This document shows, in pieces, positions 18,551-26,996 of a stretch of DNA of 64,000 nucleotides (positions within the stretch are counted from its first letter, which is position 1; every line of letters begins with the position of its first letter). Source of the DNA: Ardenticatenales bacterium (GTDB taxonomy: Bacteria > Chloroflexota > Anaerolineae > Promineifilales > Promineifilaceae). The DNA is taken from assembly GCA_020634575.1 (NCBI GenBank), contig JACKBM010000035.1, positions 1 to 64,000 on the forward strand. Direction: 5' to 3'. The notes under the pieces are model-generated. The model was not told the origin of the DNA. It was given only the letters and a program-made list of their open reading frames with translations, and ran no database searches. Both the position numbers and the translations under genes were made by a program.

Positions 18551-19609
18551 TCAGCTCAGCCGGGGCCGCGATTGCGGGACCAGGACAGGCGCGGCGGCGG
18601 GCAGATGGGCGGCCTCAAAAGCGACGTAAAGGGCCGTCAAAAAGAGAAAGAGCGCCGTTCCCTGATGGGTCAGGGCCAGGACCAGCGGCACGTGATACCA
18701 GATCACCGTGACACCGAGGGTAATCTGGATGGTCACCAAAACCAGCAGCCAGACCAGCCCCCGCTGCAAAGCCGGGGCGTCACCACGGCGGCGGGCGGTC
18801 AGGTAGAGGCCGATGGCCGCCAGCAGCACGACAAAAGCGAACCAACGGTGGATGTAATGGACGGCCGGCAGCGCCTCGACCAGGTTGCGCCACCAGGGGT
18901 CGAGGGCGGAAAAGATACCGGCCGGTAGCCACGCCCCATACATCAGCGGCCAGGTGTCGGAGACATAACCAGCTTTCAGCCCCGCGACGAGGCCACCGTA
19001 ACTGATCTGGATGATGATCAGCCCAACCACCAGGCCAGCCACCCACAGGAGGCCGGACGCGTGCCAGGCACGCCGGTTATCCAGATGGAGCCATTGCAGA
19101 AAGGCAATACTCAGCAACAGAAGCGCCAGCAGCAGATGAGCGGTCAGGCGATAATGGCTGACGGCGGGCCGGTCCACCAACCCGCTGCTGACCATGTACC
19201 AGCCCATCGCGCCCTGCAGGCCAAACAAAATGACAACGACCCAGTAAATGGCGGATTTGCGCCAGGGGATGATGCCTTTAGCCAGGAACCAGAAGAAGGG
19301 TAACACAACAATCAGGCCGGCAAAGCGCGCCACCAGCCGATGGATGTACTCATTGTAAAAAATGAACTTGTACTCGGACAACGTCATGTCCGCATTGACA
19401 TGCTCAAATTCCGGCGACTCTTGATATTTGGCAAACTCCGCCTGCCAATCCGCCTCGGAGGTGGGCGGGACGATACCGGTGATGACATTCCATTCCACGA
19501 TAGACAGACCCGAACGGGTCAGACGCACGTAACCACCAAACAACACCATAAAAACGACAAGGCCGCACACAATGAGCAACCAGCGCCGTATCATTCTGAC
19601 GTTAGCCAT
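18551..19609 (-). CDS. ctaA: Heme A synthase (COX15/CtaA family)
   Basis: 352 residues, eight predicted membrane helices. It opens with a signature GGYVRLTRSGLSIVEWNVIT and carries EYIHRLVARFAG with the first haem-ligand histidine; later TAHLLLALLL and HYIHRWFAFV supply the other histidines. The EFAKYQESPEFEHVN loop is typical of the COX15 (type 1) branch found in mitochondria and some bacteria. The enzyme oxidises the haem O methyl group to formyl for aa3-type terminal oxidases. No oxidase subunits lie in the window. Start ATG 19609 has GAGGAAA directly upstream. A Fnr-type box lies ~50 bp upstream. Confidence 0.93.
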   Translation of the reverse strand: MANVRMIRRWLLIVCGLVVFMVLFGGYVRLTRSGLSIVEWNVITGIVPPTSEADWQAEFAKYQESPEFEHVNADMTLSEYKFIFYNEYIHRLVARFAGLIVVLPFFWFLAKGIIPWRKSAIYWVVVILFGLQGAMGWYMVSSGLVDRPAVSHYRLTAHLLLALLLLSIAFLQWLHLDNRRAWHASGLLWVAGLVVGLIIIQISYGGLVAGLKAGYVSDTWPLMYGAWLPAGIFSALDPWWRNLVEALPAVHYIHRWFAFVVLLAAIGLYLTARRRGDAPALQRGLVWLLVLVTIQITLGVTVIWYHVPLVLALTHQGTALFLFLTALYVAFEAAHLPAAAPVLVPQSRPRLS

Positions 19610-19656
19610 TTTCCTCCATCCCTTACTCCGGCCAGCCTGCGACGCGGAGCTGCTAT

Positions 19657-19670
19657 CTGATAAAGATCAA
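19657..19670 (-). promoter_or_regulatory. Fnr/Dnr-type binding site upstream of heme A synthase
   Basis: On the minus strand the sequence reads TTGATCTTTATCAG, nine of ten fixed positions of the Fnr-family consensus TTGAT-N4-ATCAA. It is 48 nt upstream of the heme A synthase start and directly after the Crp/Fnr gene stop, so the neighbouring regulator is the natural candidate to bind it. Confidence 0.6.
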
Positions 19671-19682
19671 GCCCGCCAAGGT

Positions 19683-20417
19683 CTATAGCAAACTCTTGGC
19701 CGGGGGCAAATCGACGGGGAGATCCTCGGCAATGGCGACAATTTTGTGCGGCTGGAGCAGTTCGATGCGGGTGCGCCCGGCAACAATCCAGCCCTGGCGA
19801 TCCCATTCACTCAGAATCCGGCTGGCGGTATGCAACGTTGTGCCGCTCATTTCCCCCAGATCTTGCCTGGACAGGGGAATGTCGATCAGCACACCTTGTT
19901 CGGTTTTAGTACCGACCTGGCGCACCAACCGAAGCAGCGCATGGGCCAGGCGCCGTTCAACGCGTTCCGTGGCCAGTTCCCGGTAGCGATCAGATATCTG
20001 CACAAAATGCTGCGCGATCATGCTCAGACCGTTGAGTGCCAGCTGGGGATGCTGTAACATCAGCTGCCTGGTGATCTCCCCATCCCAACTCAACAACACA
20101 CAATCTTCTAACGTTTCAGCCGAGACAGGGTAAGGCATATGGCTCAGCACGACGATGACCCCAATACCTTCGCCCGGCGTCACGTGATGGACGATAACCT
20201 GGTGCCCTTCAGGGGTGAGTTGCGACAGCCGGACTTTGCCGGCGACGAGAATGTAAAAGAGATCCGCCGGTTCATCCTGGAGGAAGAGAAAGGTGCCGTT
20301 AGGGAATTCGCGCCGCCGGCCGGCAGCCAGAAATTCCGCTCGGGCAGCGCCGCTCAGGCCCTGGGTGAAAGCGCATTTCTCACCGACCACCGCGTAATTA
20401 ATTTCCGCAGACGCCAT
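19683..20417 (-). CDS. Crp/Fnr family transcriptional regulator
   Basis: 244 residues from ATG 20417, preferred over one two codons earlier because AAGGA is correctly spaced. Residues ~20-140 are a cyclic-nucleotide-binding-like beta roll (GTFLFLQDEPADLFYILVAG). Residues ~165-235 are a winged helix with recognition-helix text SRQDLGEMSGTTLHTASRIL. No N-terminal cysteine cluster for an Fe-S centre is present, so it resembles Dnr/NNR-type regulators rather than oxygen-sensing Fnr. Its place between the nos-linked membrane genes and heme A synthase suggests control of denitrification or respiration genes. Confidence 0.9.
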   Translation of the reverse strand: MASAEINYAVVGEKCAFTQGLSGAARAEFLAAGRRREFPNGTFLFLQDEPADLFYILVAGKVRLSQLTPEGHQVIVHHVTPGEGIGVIVVLSHMPYPVSAETLEDCVLLSWDGEITRQLMLQHPQLALNGLSMIAQHFVQISDRYRELATERVERRLAHALLRLVRQVGTKTEQGVLIDIPLSRQDLGEMSGTTLHTASRILSEWDRQGWIVAGRTRIELLQPHKIVAIAEDLPVDLPPAKSLL

Positions 20418-20542
20418 CCTCATTCCTTCATCTCTTCACTGCTCTGAGTCGATTGTAGCATGTTTTTGACCCGTTTAAGGAAAGGAAGCATTTAGTCCAT
20501 GATAGAGGGAATTCAATCAATTACCTTCGCTTCAGAAAAGAT

Positions 20543-20947
20543 TTAATGCCGGGACATAATCCTGGGCCAACTATGAACTATAAAAGCCATGATGGCGCCA
20601 GTTTCAGCCGCCCGGCCGGCCCAGAGAAGCCACCGGCCGGTCCCCAGCACTGTGCCGGCGACCACCAGCCAGATGCCCAGGTTGAGCAGCAACCAGGCCA
20701 GATAGACAAAGCCCTCCCAGGGCCGGCGCGCCCGTTGCCAAAAACGGGGCAAGATCCAGAACGCGACGCCCATTGTCAGCTGGACAACCCAACCCATCAA
20801 CAGAAACTCGATATGGGCCGGTAGCCAGCGCCAGAGCAGTGGCTGCCACGGGATGCCCTTGTGGGCCAGGAGCAGGGCGCCAACAGAAAAGCCCAGCAGG
20901 AGATAGATCAGGGCTGTGCGAACCAGCCATTGGCTCAGGCGAGGCAT
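20543..20947 (-). CDS. Small four-helix membrane protein, haem-copper-oxidase-like, second of tandem pair
   Basis: 134 residues, about four membrane helices. The core around residues 45-67, HIEFLLMGWVVQLTMGVAFW then ILP, matches its upstream neighbour (H, six residues, GW, Q, G, W, P) and recalls a helix of haem-copper oxidase subunit I or NnrS proteins. His45 could bind haem. Starts at ATG 20947, one base after the neighbour's stop. It ends a five-gene run with the cytochrome c and DUF1858-NnrS genes. Function not established; a haem-binding membrane subunit is inference. Confidence 0.75.
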   Translation of the reverse strand: MPRLSQWLVRTALIYLLLGFSVGALLLAHKGIPWQPLLWRWLPAHIEFLLMGWVVQLTMGVAFWILPRFWQRARRPWEGFVYLAWLLLNLGIWLVVAGTVLGTGRWLLWAGRAAETGAIMAFIVHSWPRIMSRH

Positions 20948-20948
20948 G

Positions 20949-21380
20949 TTACTCTCCGCGATAGCGCTCTTTCACGCGCGGCCAGGCCAGGCTGACAAAA
21001 AGGAGTGCCGCCAGCCATTGGAGCAGGGCCGAAACAACCAGCAGCCAGCCGAGATTCGCGACCGGCAAACTACTGGTCAGGGGTTCGCCCACGACGCGAA
21101 GCAGTAGGCCTACATTCAACAGGGTATAGCACGCCCAGGCAATCTTCTCATTGCCCCGCGGTTGAGCCCGGCTGATGATGGGGAACAGCCAATAGATGAC
21201 GCCAAAGATCATCTGCGTAACCCAACCAACCAGGAAAAGATGGAAATAAGCTGGGTTCATAAAGTGGATAAACGCCGGTAAACCCACCGATTGGGGCAAG
21301 GCCAGCAGCAGGGCCAGGACCAGGGCAGCCACCAGATAAACCAGGGCCGACTTGAGAAACCAGCGTGTTACAACAGGCAT
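20949..21380 (-). CDS. Small four-helix membrane protein, haem-copper-oxidase-like, first of tandem pair
   Basis: 143 residues from ATG 21380, whose A is shared with the TGA of the DUF1858-NnrS gene (TGATG). Four hydrophobic helices. Core motif at residues 47-66, HLFLVGWVTQMIFGVIYWLF then P, is paralogous to the next gene. His47 is the conserved polar residue inside the membrane. The pair appears to be a tandem duplication. The segment resembles part of cbb3/NorB-type subunit I but is far too short for an oxidase and lacks the six canonical histidines. Confidence 0.75.
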   Translation of the reverse strand: MPVVTRWFLKSALVYLVAALVLALLLALPQSVGLPAFIHFMNPAYFHLFLVGWVTQMIFGVIYWLFPIISRAQPRGNEKIAWACYTLLNVGLLLRVVGEPLTSSLPVANLGWLLVVSALLQWLAALLFVSLAWPRVKERYRGE

Positions 21381-22732
21381 CAGGAAGCTCCCCGCCCGGC
21401 GCCGGCCCGGCGCACCGCCAGCACCATTACCAGCAGGAAGAGCAGTAGCGCCAGTTCGTTCAGCAGCCCACCCCAACGCCGGCCCGGCGCCCAATAGTGC
21501 AGGTCAGACAGCAGGCGCAAGGCCAGCGATAGATGCAGCCAGACCAGTGGCAGGTAGACAACCGCGCTGAAAGAGAGGCTCGTTTTCAGCAGAGCCGGCA
21601 CAATTACCGGCGCGTGGCCAAAAATCATGGAAAAAACAAAACCGAGGAAGAGTGCATGCAGCATGGCGTCATAAATGGGCCCCGCCGTCGCCTGGCTGCC
21701 ATAGATAAGCCAGAGCAGGCCGCCGCCGACCAGCCAGACATAGCCAGTCAAAAGAGAGATGGCGATAAACCGGGTCACACCCGCTCGCCGGATGGTGCGG
21801 CGGGCGATATCGAAGCGTAGCAGCCACAGACCGAGGGCGACAAGAGCGAGCCCGCTCAGACGCCATCCAGCATCGTTGTCGACCAATGTCAATACAATAC
21901 CGGCGAGAAGCGCGGCGACAATGGTGATGAAAGCAAGCCGGACCGGCCGGTTCAACAGCAATATCCGGGCCAGTTCCAATCGTTCACCGGCGATGGTCAA
22001 GACCAGGAAACCGATCCACCAGGGGACGCTCTGGCTGACCGGGCGGCCGGCCAGCCAGAGCGCACTACCAGCCAGCCATAACAAAGCCCCACCGCCCATG
22101 ACCAGATGATCTGTTGTGGGCTGCAGCCGGCAGATAGTGACAAATATCAATACCAGTCCCAACGCTCCCAGCGTGCTCAGCCCACGCGGTATGCCGGCGG
22201 GTAACGTCGTCAAGAGCGTCAGAGCCCCTGCACCTGACAGCAAGGGAGCCAGATAGTAGAAGCGTCGGCCGGCCTGAAGCTGGCTGAGTGCCACCGCCCG
22301 CTCCAACGTGATTAGCGTGCCCAGGAAACCCGATACCATGAGCGGGCCATGCTGGGCCGGCAAACGCCAGCTGAGCGCTGGCAGGAACCAGCCCAATCGC
22401 AACAGACCGGCCCACAAGCCAGCCAGCAAGGCCAGGAGGGCCAGCATCAGGATGGGCAGCCGCCAGCCCTCTTTCTGGGCACGAAAGCGATATCCCATCC
22501 CGGATGGCGGGCCAGTAGGCAGTTGCTCTTTCTGGATGGCGGCCTGCAGCTCCGCCAGAAAGGTTTCCAGCGGCAGCCCGTAGATCTCGGCGGCTTTGGC
22601 CACAGAGTTGAAAGGCGCAATGGCACAGCCCACACAAGCCATCCGGTGCCGCTGAAAAACAGCGATCGTGGCCGGCCAGTTCCGCATGAGATCGGCAATA
22701 CTCATCTCTGGGGAAATGGGCTGATGTTTCAT
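21380..22732 (-). CDS. DUF1858-NnrS fusion membrane protein
   Basis: 450 residues. Residues 1-67 are a DUF1858 domain (SPEMSIADLMRNWPATIAVF, RHRMACVGCAIAPF) with CVGC at 33-36, a likely redox or metal pair. From ~90 to the end there are about 12 membrane helices like NnrS, a haem/copper protein linked with NO metabolism (HGPLMVSGFLGTLITLERAV, HALFLGFVFSMIFGHAPVIV). The His residues in these two helices are the conserved ones. The fusion would place a cytoplasmic CxxC domain on a membrane haem protein. It lies between the cytochrome c and tandem membrane genes beside nos. Confidence 0.85.
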   Translation of the reverse strand: MKHQPISPEMSIADLMRNWPATIAVFQRHRMACVGCAIAPFNSVAKAAEIYGLPLETFLAELQAAIQKEQLPTGPPSGMGYRFRAQKEGWRLPILMLALLALLAGLWAGLLRLGWFLPALSWRLPAQHGPLMVSGFLGTLITLERAVALSQLQAGRRFYYLAPLLSGAGALTLLTTLPAGIPRGLSTLGALGLVLIFVTICRLQPTTDHLVMGGGALLWLAGSALWLAGRPVSQSVPWWIGFLVLTIAGERLELARILLLNRPVRLAFITIVAALLAGIVLTLVDNDAGWRLSGLALVALGLWLLRFDIARRTIRRAGVTRFIAISLLTGYVWLVGGGLLWLIYGSQATAGPIYDAMLHALFLGFVFSMIFGHAPVIVPALLKTSLSFSAVVYLPLVWLHLSLALRLLSDLHYWAPGRRWGGLLNELALLLFLLVMVLAVRRAGAGRGAS

Positions 22733-22760
22733 GGGACACCTAGTTTCTCAATCCTGGTCG

Positions 22761-23174
22761 CTAATCATGCAGGGTGCGGACGTAGGCGATGATATCCATG
22801 ATTTGTTCGTCGGTCAGCGCTGGATTGCCACCCTTAGGCGGCATATCGACCCCAGTCGTATTGGTCGGATCACCAACGGGACGTCCTTTTTTTATAAACG
22901 CTAGCAGCTCTTCATCTGATTGAGCCAGCAAGAAATCACTGGTGGTAAAGGGCTTACCAAGCCCTTCGATGCCGACGCCACCCGGTCCGTGACAGGCGAT
23001 ACAAACCTCGTTGAATTTGTCCTCGCCGGCCTCCGGATCACCGCTGGCCACACGTTCAGGGCCAGACGATTCACTTTCATTATTAGCGCTTTCTGTCGCC
23101 TCACCGCCACAGGCGCTGAGGAGCAGCAGACCCCCTAACAGGATGGCAGTCAAGAGGATATCAAAACGTTTCAT
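22761..23174 (-). CDS. Lipoprotein c-type cytochrome
   Basis: 137 residues from ATG 23174 (GGAGTAAG upstream). Lipobox LLSAC with Cys22 gives a membrane-anchored mature protein. After a Glu/Ser-rich linker comes one CIACH haem site (58-62) and a distal methionine at about 111 in GVDMPPKGG, a class I mono-haem cytochrome c. Lying directly after nosL, it is the likely electron donor to NosZ or a link to the membrane module that follows. Clade II nos clusters often carry such cytochromes in place of the NosR electron route. Confidence 0.92.
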   Translation of the reverse strand: MKRFDILLTAILLGGLLLLSACGGEATESANNESESSGPERVASGDPEAGEDKFNEVCIACHGPGGVGIEGLGKPFTTSDFLLAQSDEELLAFIKKGRPVGDPTNTTGVDMPPKGGNPALTDEQIMDIIAYVRTLHD

Positions 23175-23351
23175 CAGACTTACTCCATTTACAAGTTGTC
23201 CGGGCTTTCCTGTCGTGGCCGGCGGGGCGAGGTTTTCACTGTGTCGCTCCAGACGGCTGGCCCAATGGGAAAGTTCCCGGTAAGGATATGATTCGCAAAC
23301 GGCGCCAGGCGCCGAATAGGGCTGTATCGCCACGAGGTGAATGTTGTCGCT

Positions 23352-23870
23352 TTACTCGTCAGACGCGTGGGCATGTTGCCCGGGCGCAGCCTGGGCGTTG
23401 GCAGCCGTATGATCGATAAGCTCGGTGAAGGAAAGCAGCAGCGCGGCATCGTTGATGCGCTGGCTCCTGGCCTGCTCAGCTGATGCGAAGGCGACAATGC
23501 CATAGCCCATCGGCGTCTGCTGGCCAATATCAACCAGAAAGGTTGCTTCTTCGGCGGGCAGCCATTCTTCGGAGACAAAATCATGGACCCAGAACGAGGC
23601 GACCTCTTCGTCATGTACATGGTAATACGCCATCATGCCGCCGATGTCGTCAAAACGACGGGGCTGGCCGTCAACAGTCCAATAGGCCGCGGCATACTTT
23701 GCCTCGCCGATGAGCATCCCGCATTGGTCACAGACATCCTGGCCGATGATAATTTCGGGTGGCGCCTGCAGATCAGCAGATTGCCGACAGCTGGCGAGGC
23801 CGGCCAGAATGAACAGGCTGGATAACAAGAAAATCTCGAGTCGGCCGGAAAGCCCCTGACGGATCTTCAT
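23352..23870 (-). CDS. nosL: NosL, copper chaperone lipoprotein for nitrous oxide reductase
   Basis: 172 residues from ATG 23870, overlapping the nosY stop as TGATG. Lipobox LASC (Cys28), then the NosL hallmark CDQCGM at 47-52, whose Cys and Met bind Cu(I), and the typical RRFDDIGGMMAYY segment. NosL delivers copper to the CuZ centre of NosZ outside the membrane. The C-terminus is His/Ala-rich (PGQHAHASDE), possibly adding copper affinity. It is the last canonical nos gene before the cytochrome. Confidence 0.93.
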   Translation of the reverse strand: MKIRQGLSGRLEIFLLSSLFILAGLASCRQSADLQAPPEIIIGQDVCDQCGMLIGEAKYAAAYWTVDGQPRRFDDIGGMMAYYHVHDEEVASFWVHDFVSEEWLPAEEATFLVDIGQQTPMGYGIVAFASAEQARSQRINDAALLLSFTELIDHTAANAQAAPGQHAHASDE

Positions 23871-24703
23871 CACAACACTCCTTTGCGCTGAAACAGGAGG
23901 CCAGCCAGACTCAGCGGCGCCCCGATCCACAGTACCAGCAGCCCCAGGAGAAGCGGCAGCAGGCGACTGCCGTAGGTGCGCAGAGCATAGATACCGGCCG
24001 GTCCCAAAACCTCCAGATTGTTGCCCATACCCATAATCGCCGCGATCTTGAAAAGCTGGAGGGGGTTGGCCAGAGTAAATGTGAACAACTGCTGCACATC
24101 GAGACGTAAGACAAGCGCCGTCCCCAGCAGACCGAGATCCCCAAAATAGACCAGCAGCAGCCAGACAAACAGCGCCAGGCCAACCGCGGTGGCGCCACGC
24201 TGCACTGCTGTGGAAATGAGCAGGCCAAGGCTCAAAGTAGCGATGGCCAGCAACATCGTCAGCAGCATCAGCAGCAGATAGGCGCGTATCGTGGTTGAGC
24301 CGCCGCGCAGGGCGATGACGACGGCGGTCAGGCCGAAGCCGATCCCCAATGAGGCGCCCAGTGCCAGCGCCAGGCCGATGAATTTACCCAGGAGCAGCTC
24401 CAGTTGCGTGATGGGCTGCGCCATCAGATAAATCAGCGTCCCCTTCTCACGCTCGCCGGCGATGGCCAGCGCGCCCAGCGTCAGGCCCATCAACGGCACG
24501 ATCAGGAGGACCAGGTTGATGAGGCTGGCGCTGGTTCGCCCAAAGCCGGCCACCCCAAAGCTGCCAGCGCCGGCCAGCGCCAGATAGGCCAGCCCCAATG
24601 AAAGCGAGGCAAACGCCACCGTGTACAGGGCCAGCCAGCGGTTCTGGCGGGCATCGTACAACTCCTTTTTGCTCAGAATCAGGACATTGCCGAGATCCAA
24701 CAT
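23870..24703 (-). CDS. nosY: NosY-type ABC permease
   Basis: 277 residues from ATG 24703, directly after the nosF stop with GGTGG upstream. Six or so membrane helices; the cytoplasmic segment AGEREKGTLIYLMAQPITQL is the ABC-2 coupling element found in NosY. With NosF and NosD it forms the NosDFY complex needed for CuZ assembly in the periplasm or outer face. It overlaps nosL. Confidence 0.92.
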   Translation of the reverse strand: MLDLGNVLILSKKELYDARQNRWLALYTVAFASLSLGLAYLALAGAGSFGVAGFGRTSASLINLVLLIVPLMGLTLGALAIAGEREKGTLIYLMAQPITQLELLLGKFIGLALALGASLGIGFGLTAVVIALRGGSTTIRAYLLLMLLTMLLAIATLSLGLLISTAVQRGATAVGLALFVWLLLVYFGDLGLLGTALVLRLDVQQLFTFTLANPLQLFKIAAIMGMGNNLEVLGPAGIYALRTYGSRLLPLLLGLLVLWIGAPLSLAGLLFQRKGVL

Positions 24704-24704
24704 A

Positions 24705-25559
24705 TTAATCCACCGTAAAATCCCTGATGCGCACGCCGGCATCATAGAGAATATGCAGTAACTGACCTTTTTCGCCAGCGCCCACCTGAACGCGAACACC
24801 GCGGCCGTTCGGATGGACTGGATAGCCGTGGCCAGTCAACAGCGCCACCGTGGCCGGAATTGCCGCATTTTCAAGCAGGAGGTGCAAGGTAGTTTGCCAG
24901 CCAAGCCGGGCCTCCAATTCACCCGTCGGCGTATCGACCACAAGCTGGCCACCCTCCAGCAGCAGGACCCGATCCGCCAGCGGCAGGACCTCGTCCAGTC
25001 GGTGGGATGAGAACAGGATCGTCTTGCCCGCTTTTTTGAACTGCAGCAGTAGCTGGATGAAGGTGTCCCGGGAACGAATGTCCAGGTTCGCTGTCGGCTC
25101 ATCCAGCAGCAGGATCGGGGGGTCGGCCAACAGGGCCAGGGCGAGGGCCAGCCGCTGTTTCATACCACCGGACAGACTGCCGATTTTCTTGGGCAGGCAG
25201 GCGGCCAGGTCGAGTTGGGCCAGCAGGGGGCCAAAATCATGACCGGCCGGTATCTTCTTGAGCTGGGCGTAGAAACGAATCGTCTCCACTACCGTCAGAT
25301 CATTGTGAAAATTCAGCTCCTGGGGGACAAAGCCAATCTGCTGCCGGACTCGTTTACCATTCGCGGACACACTCAGCCCATTGACCAGAATGTCACCCCG
25401 AAACGGCATAAGATTCAGCAGACAATGGATGACCGTGGTCTTACCGGCGCCATTGGCGCCCCAGAGCGCGACAGCCTCGCCGGCCCTGATCATAAACGAC
25501 AGATCGGCGACGGCCTGTAGCTGGCCGAATAGCTTGGTCAGGTGAGCGACTTCTATCAT
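24705..25559 (-). CDS. nosF: NosF, ABC ATPase of NosDFY
   Basis: 284 residues from ATG 25559; the start overlaps the nosD stop by four bases (ATGA). Walker A GANGAGKT at 34-41, signature LSGGMKQR, Walker B ILLLDEPTANLD, and SSHRLDE H-loop. Position between nosD and nosY identifies it as NosF, which energises copper-site maturation of nitrous oxide reductase. A longer in-frame extension upstream lies inside nosD and is not used. Confidence 0.93.
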   Translation of the reverse strand: MIEVAHLTKLFGQLQAVADLSFMIRAGEAVALWGANGAGKTTVIHCLLNLMPFRGDILVNGLSVSANGKRVRQQIGFVPQELNFHNDLTVVETIRFYAQLKKIPAGHDFGPLLAQLDLAACLPKKIGSLSGGMKQRLALALALLADPPILLLDEPTANLDIRSRDTFIQLLLQFKKAGKTILFSSHRLDEVLPLADRVLLLEGGQLVVDTPTGELEARLGWQTTLHLLLENAAIPATVALLTGHGYPVHPNGRGVRVQVGAGEKGQLLHILYDAGVRIRDFTVD

Positions 25560-26992
25560 GCTTTGACCTCCGCGACGGCGATTTGATACTTTCGGCCGGC
25601 GAACCTGGGCATTTGCAGGATCGCCAGTGCCAGGAGCAGCGTGGTCAGGGCCAGCCAGAGCCATGGCTGCCGGCCCGCCCGCGGCAGCGGTGGAGCGTCA
25701 CCAGGCCAGCGCGGCGCCATGAGCGGAAAAGGATCTTCAACCTTGGGCTTCGGTTGGACGATGGGAAAGGCGCGGGCGGAGAAATCTATCGCGTCCGTGG
25801 CCGGGCTGTGCAGAAAGAGGCGCAGATTGGGATCACGCTGGACGAGATCTTCAAACAGCCGCCGGGATTCATAGCTGATATCGCCCTGACCATCCCCATC
25901 AGCGTCGTAGCCGGCATAATCACTCCAGTAATTGCCCAGACCATCAATTGACCAGCGATTGCCCAGCAGCTGGCCGCCGCCCCCAAGTGCCACCTGTTGC
26001 TGGTTTTCGATGAAGCTGTTGCCGGCAAACTCATTGTTGCGCACGGACGGCATCATGTTGACGCCGATGTCGTTGTAGGCAAAGACGTTGTCCGTAAAAC
26101 GACCAATGCTGTCAATTTCACGCGGCGAGGTGTCCAGATGAACCCCTACTCGATTATCCACGAGCACGTTGCCCGCCAGAATGGTGTCATCCATATCCTT
26201 CAGGCCAACGCCGTAGCCGCTGGGGCCCCGGTTACCGGCAATGGTGTTGTTTTGCAGATGAACACGGCGGCTGTACATCATGAACGCCCCCACCGAATTG
26301 TCCAGCAGCCGGTTGTGGGCGATGCGGGCGTCGTCACAATACATAAAATGGAGACCGTACCGGCCGGCGCTGATTTCGTTGTCCACCACCGTGACTCGTT
26401 CTGAATACCAGAGCACAACATCGCGGCCGCGCGTGATGCTGTTGCCTTCGATCAACACATCCTGGCTATACCAGATCCGGATCGGATCACCGCGGCGCGG
26501 CAGATCCAGATCCTTGCTACTGATCACATTGTTACGAATGATGGCGTTATGGCCGTTCTTGGCGTAAATGCCAAAAAGCGTGTCCTCAAAACGGTTGTTG
26601 GCTACCGTGATATTAGCGGCCTGGATGGCAATGCCTGAATTTTCCTGGTCCAGCAGCTGACCGCTCCCTTTAATAAGGAAGCCGGTTATCATAATCCCCG
26701 GCGCTGTCAGATCCACAACGGTCCCCACATTACCCCCATCCAGGACCGGCCAATCTGTCCCGATCAGGGTCAATGGCTTATCCACGACCAGGTGACCCGT
26801 ATAATGGCCGCCGGCTACGGCAATCACATCGCCAGGTTGGGCGTCCTGGATGGCCTGCGGCAGCGCTTCGGCCCGGATCATCGCTTCCTGGGTTACGGCT
26901 TGGCCTGGTAGCGGCCTGAGTAGAAACATAAGGAGCAAGATGGCTAACCAGCGGCGGGCCGCTGGCGTTACAGCAGACAGCTTCATCAGCAT
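25556..26992 (-). CDS. nosD: NosD, right-handed beta-helix copper maturation factor
   Basis: 478 residues from ATG 26992 (GGTGATGGA upstream). N-terminal signal peptide (RRWLAILLLMFLLRPLPGQA), then repeated parallel beta-helix rungs from ~50 to ~390 (DTLFGIYAKNGHNAIIRNNV, WYSQDVLIEGNSITRGRDVV, WYSERVTVVDNEI). The NosD periplasmic copper-binding fold ends with NYWSDYAGYDADGDGQGD. A C-terminal membrane helix near 445-465 anchors it. It receives copper from NosL and loads NosZ, acting with NosFY. The start overlaps or abuts the nosB-like stop. Confidence 0.93.
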   Translation of the reverse strand: MLMKLSAVTPAARRWLAILLLMFLLRPLPGQAVTQEAMIRAEALPQAIQDAQPGDVIAVAGGHYTGHLVVDKPLTLIGTDWPVLDGGNVGTVVDLTAPGIMITGFLIKGSGQLLDQENSGIAIQAANITVANNRFEDTLFGIYAKNGHNAIIRNNVISSKDLDLPRRGDPIRIWYSQDVLIEGNSITRGRDVVLWYSERVTVVDNEISAGRYGLHFMYCDDARIAHNRLLDNSVGAFMMYSRRVHLQNNTIAGNRGPSGYGVGLKDMDDTILAGNVLVDNRVGVHLDTSPREIDSIGRFTDNVFAYNDIGVNMMPSVRNNEFAGNSFIENQQQVALGGGGQLLGNRWSIDGLGNYWSDYAGYDADGDGQGDISYESRRLFEDLVQRDPNLRLFLHSPATDAIDFSARAFPIVQPKPKVEDPFPLMAPRWPGDAPPLPRAGRQPWLWLALTTLLLALAILQMPRFAGRKYQIAVAEVKA

Positions 26993-26996
26993 TCCA

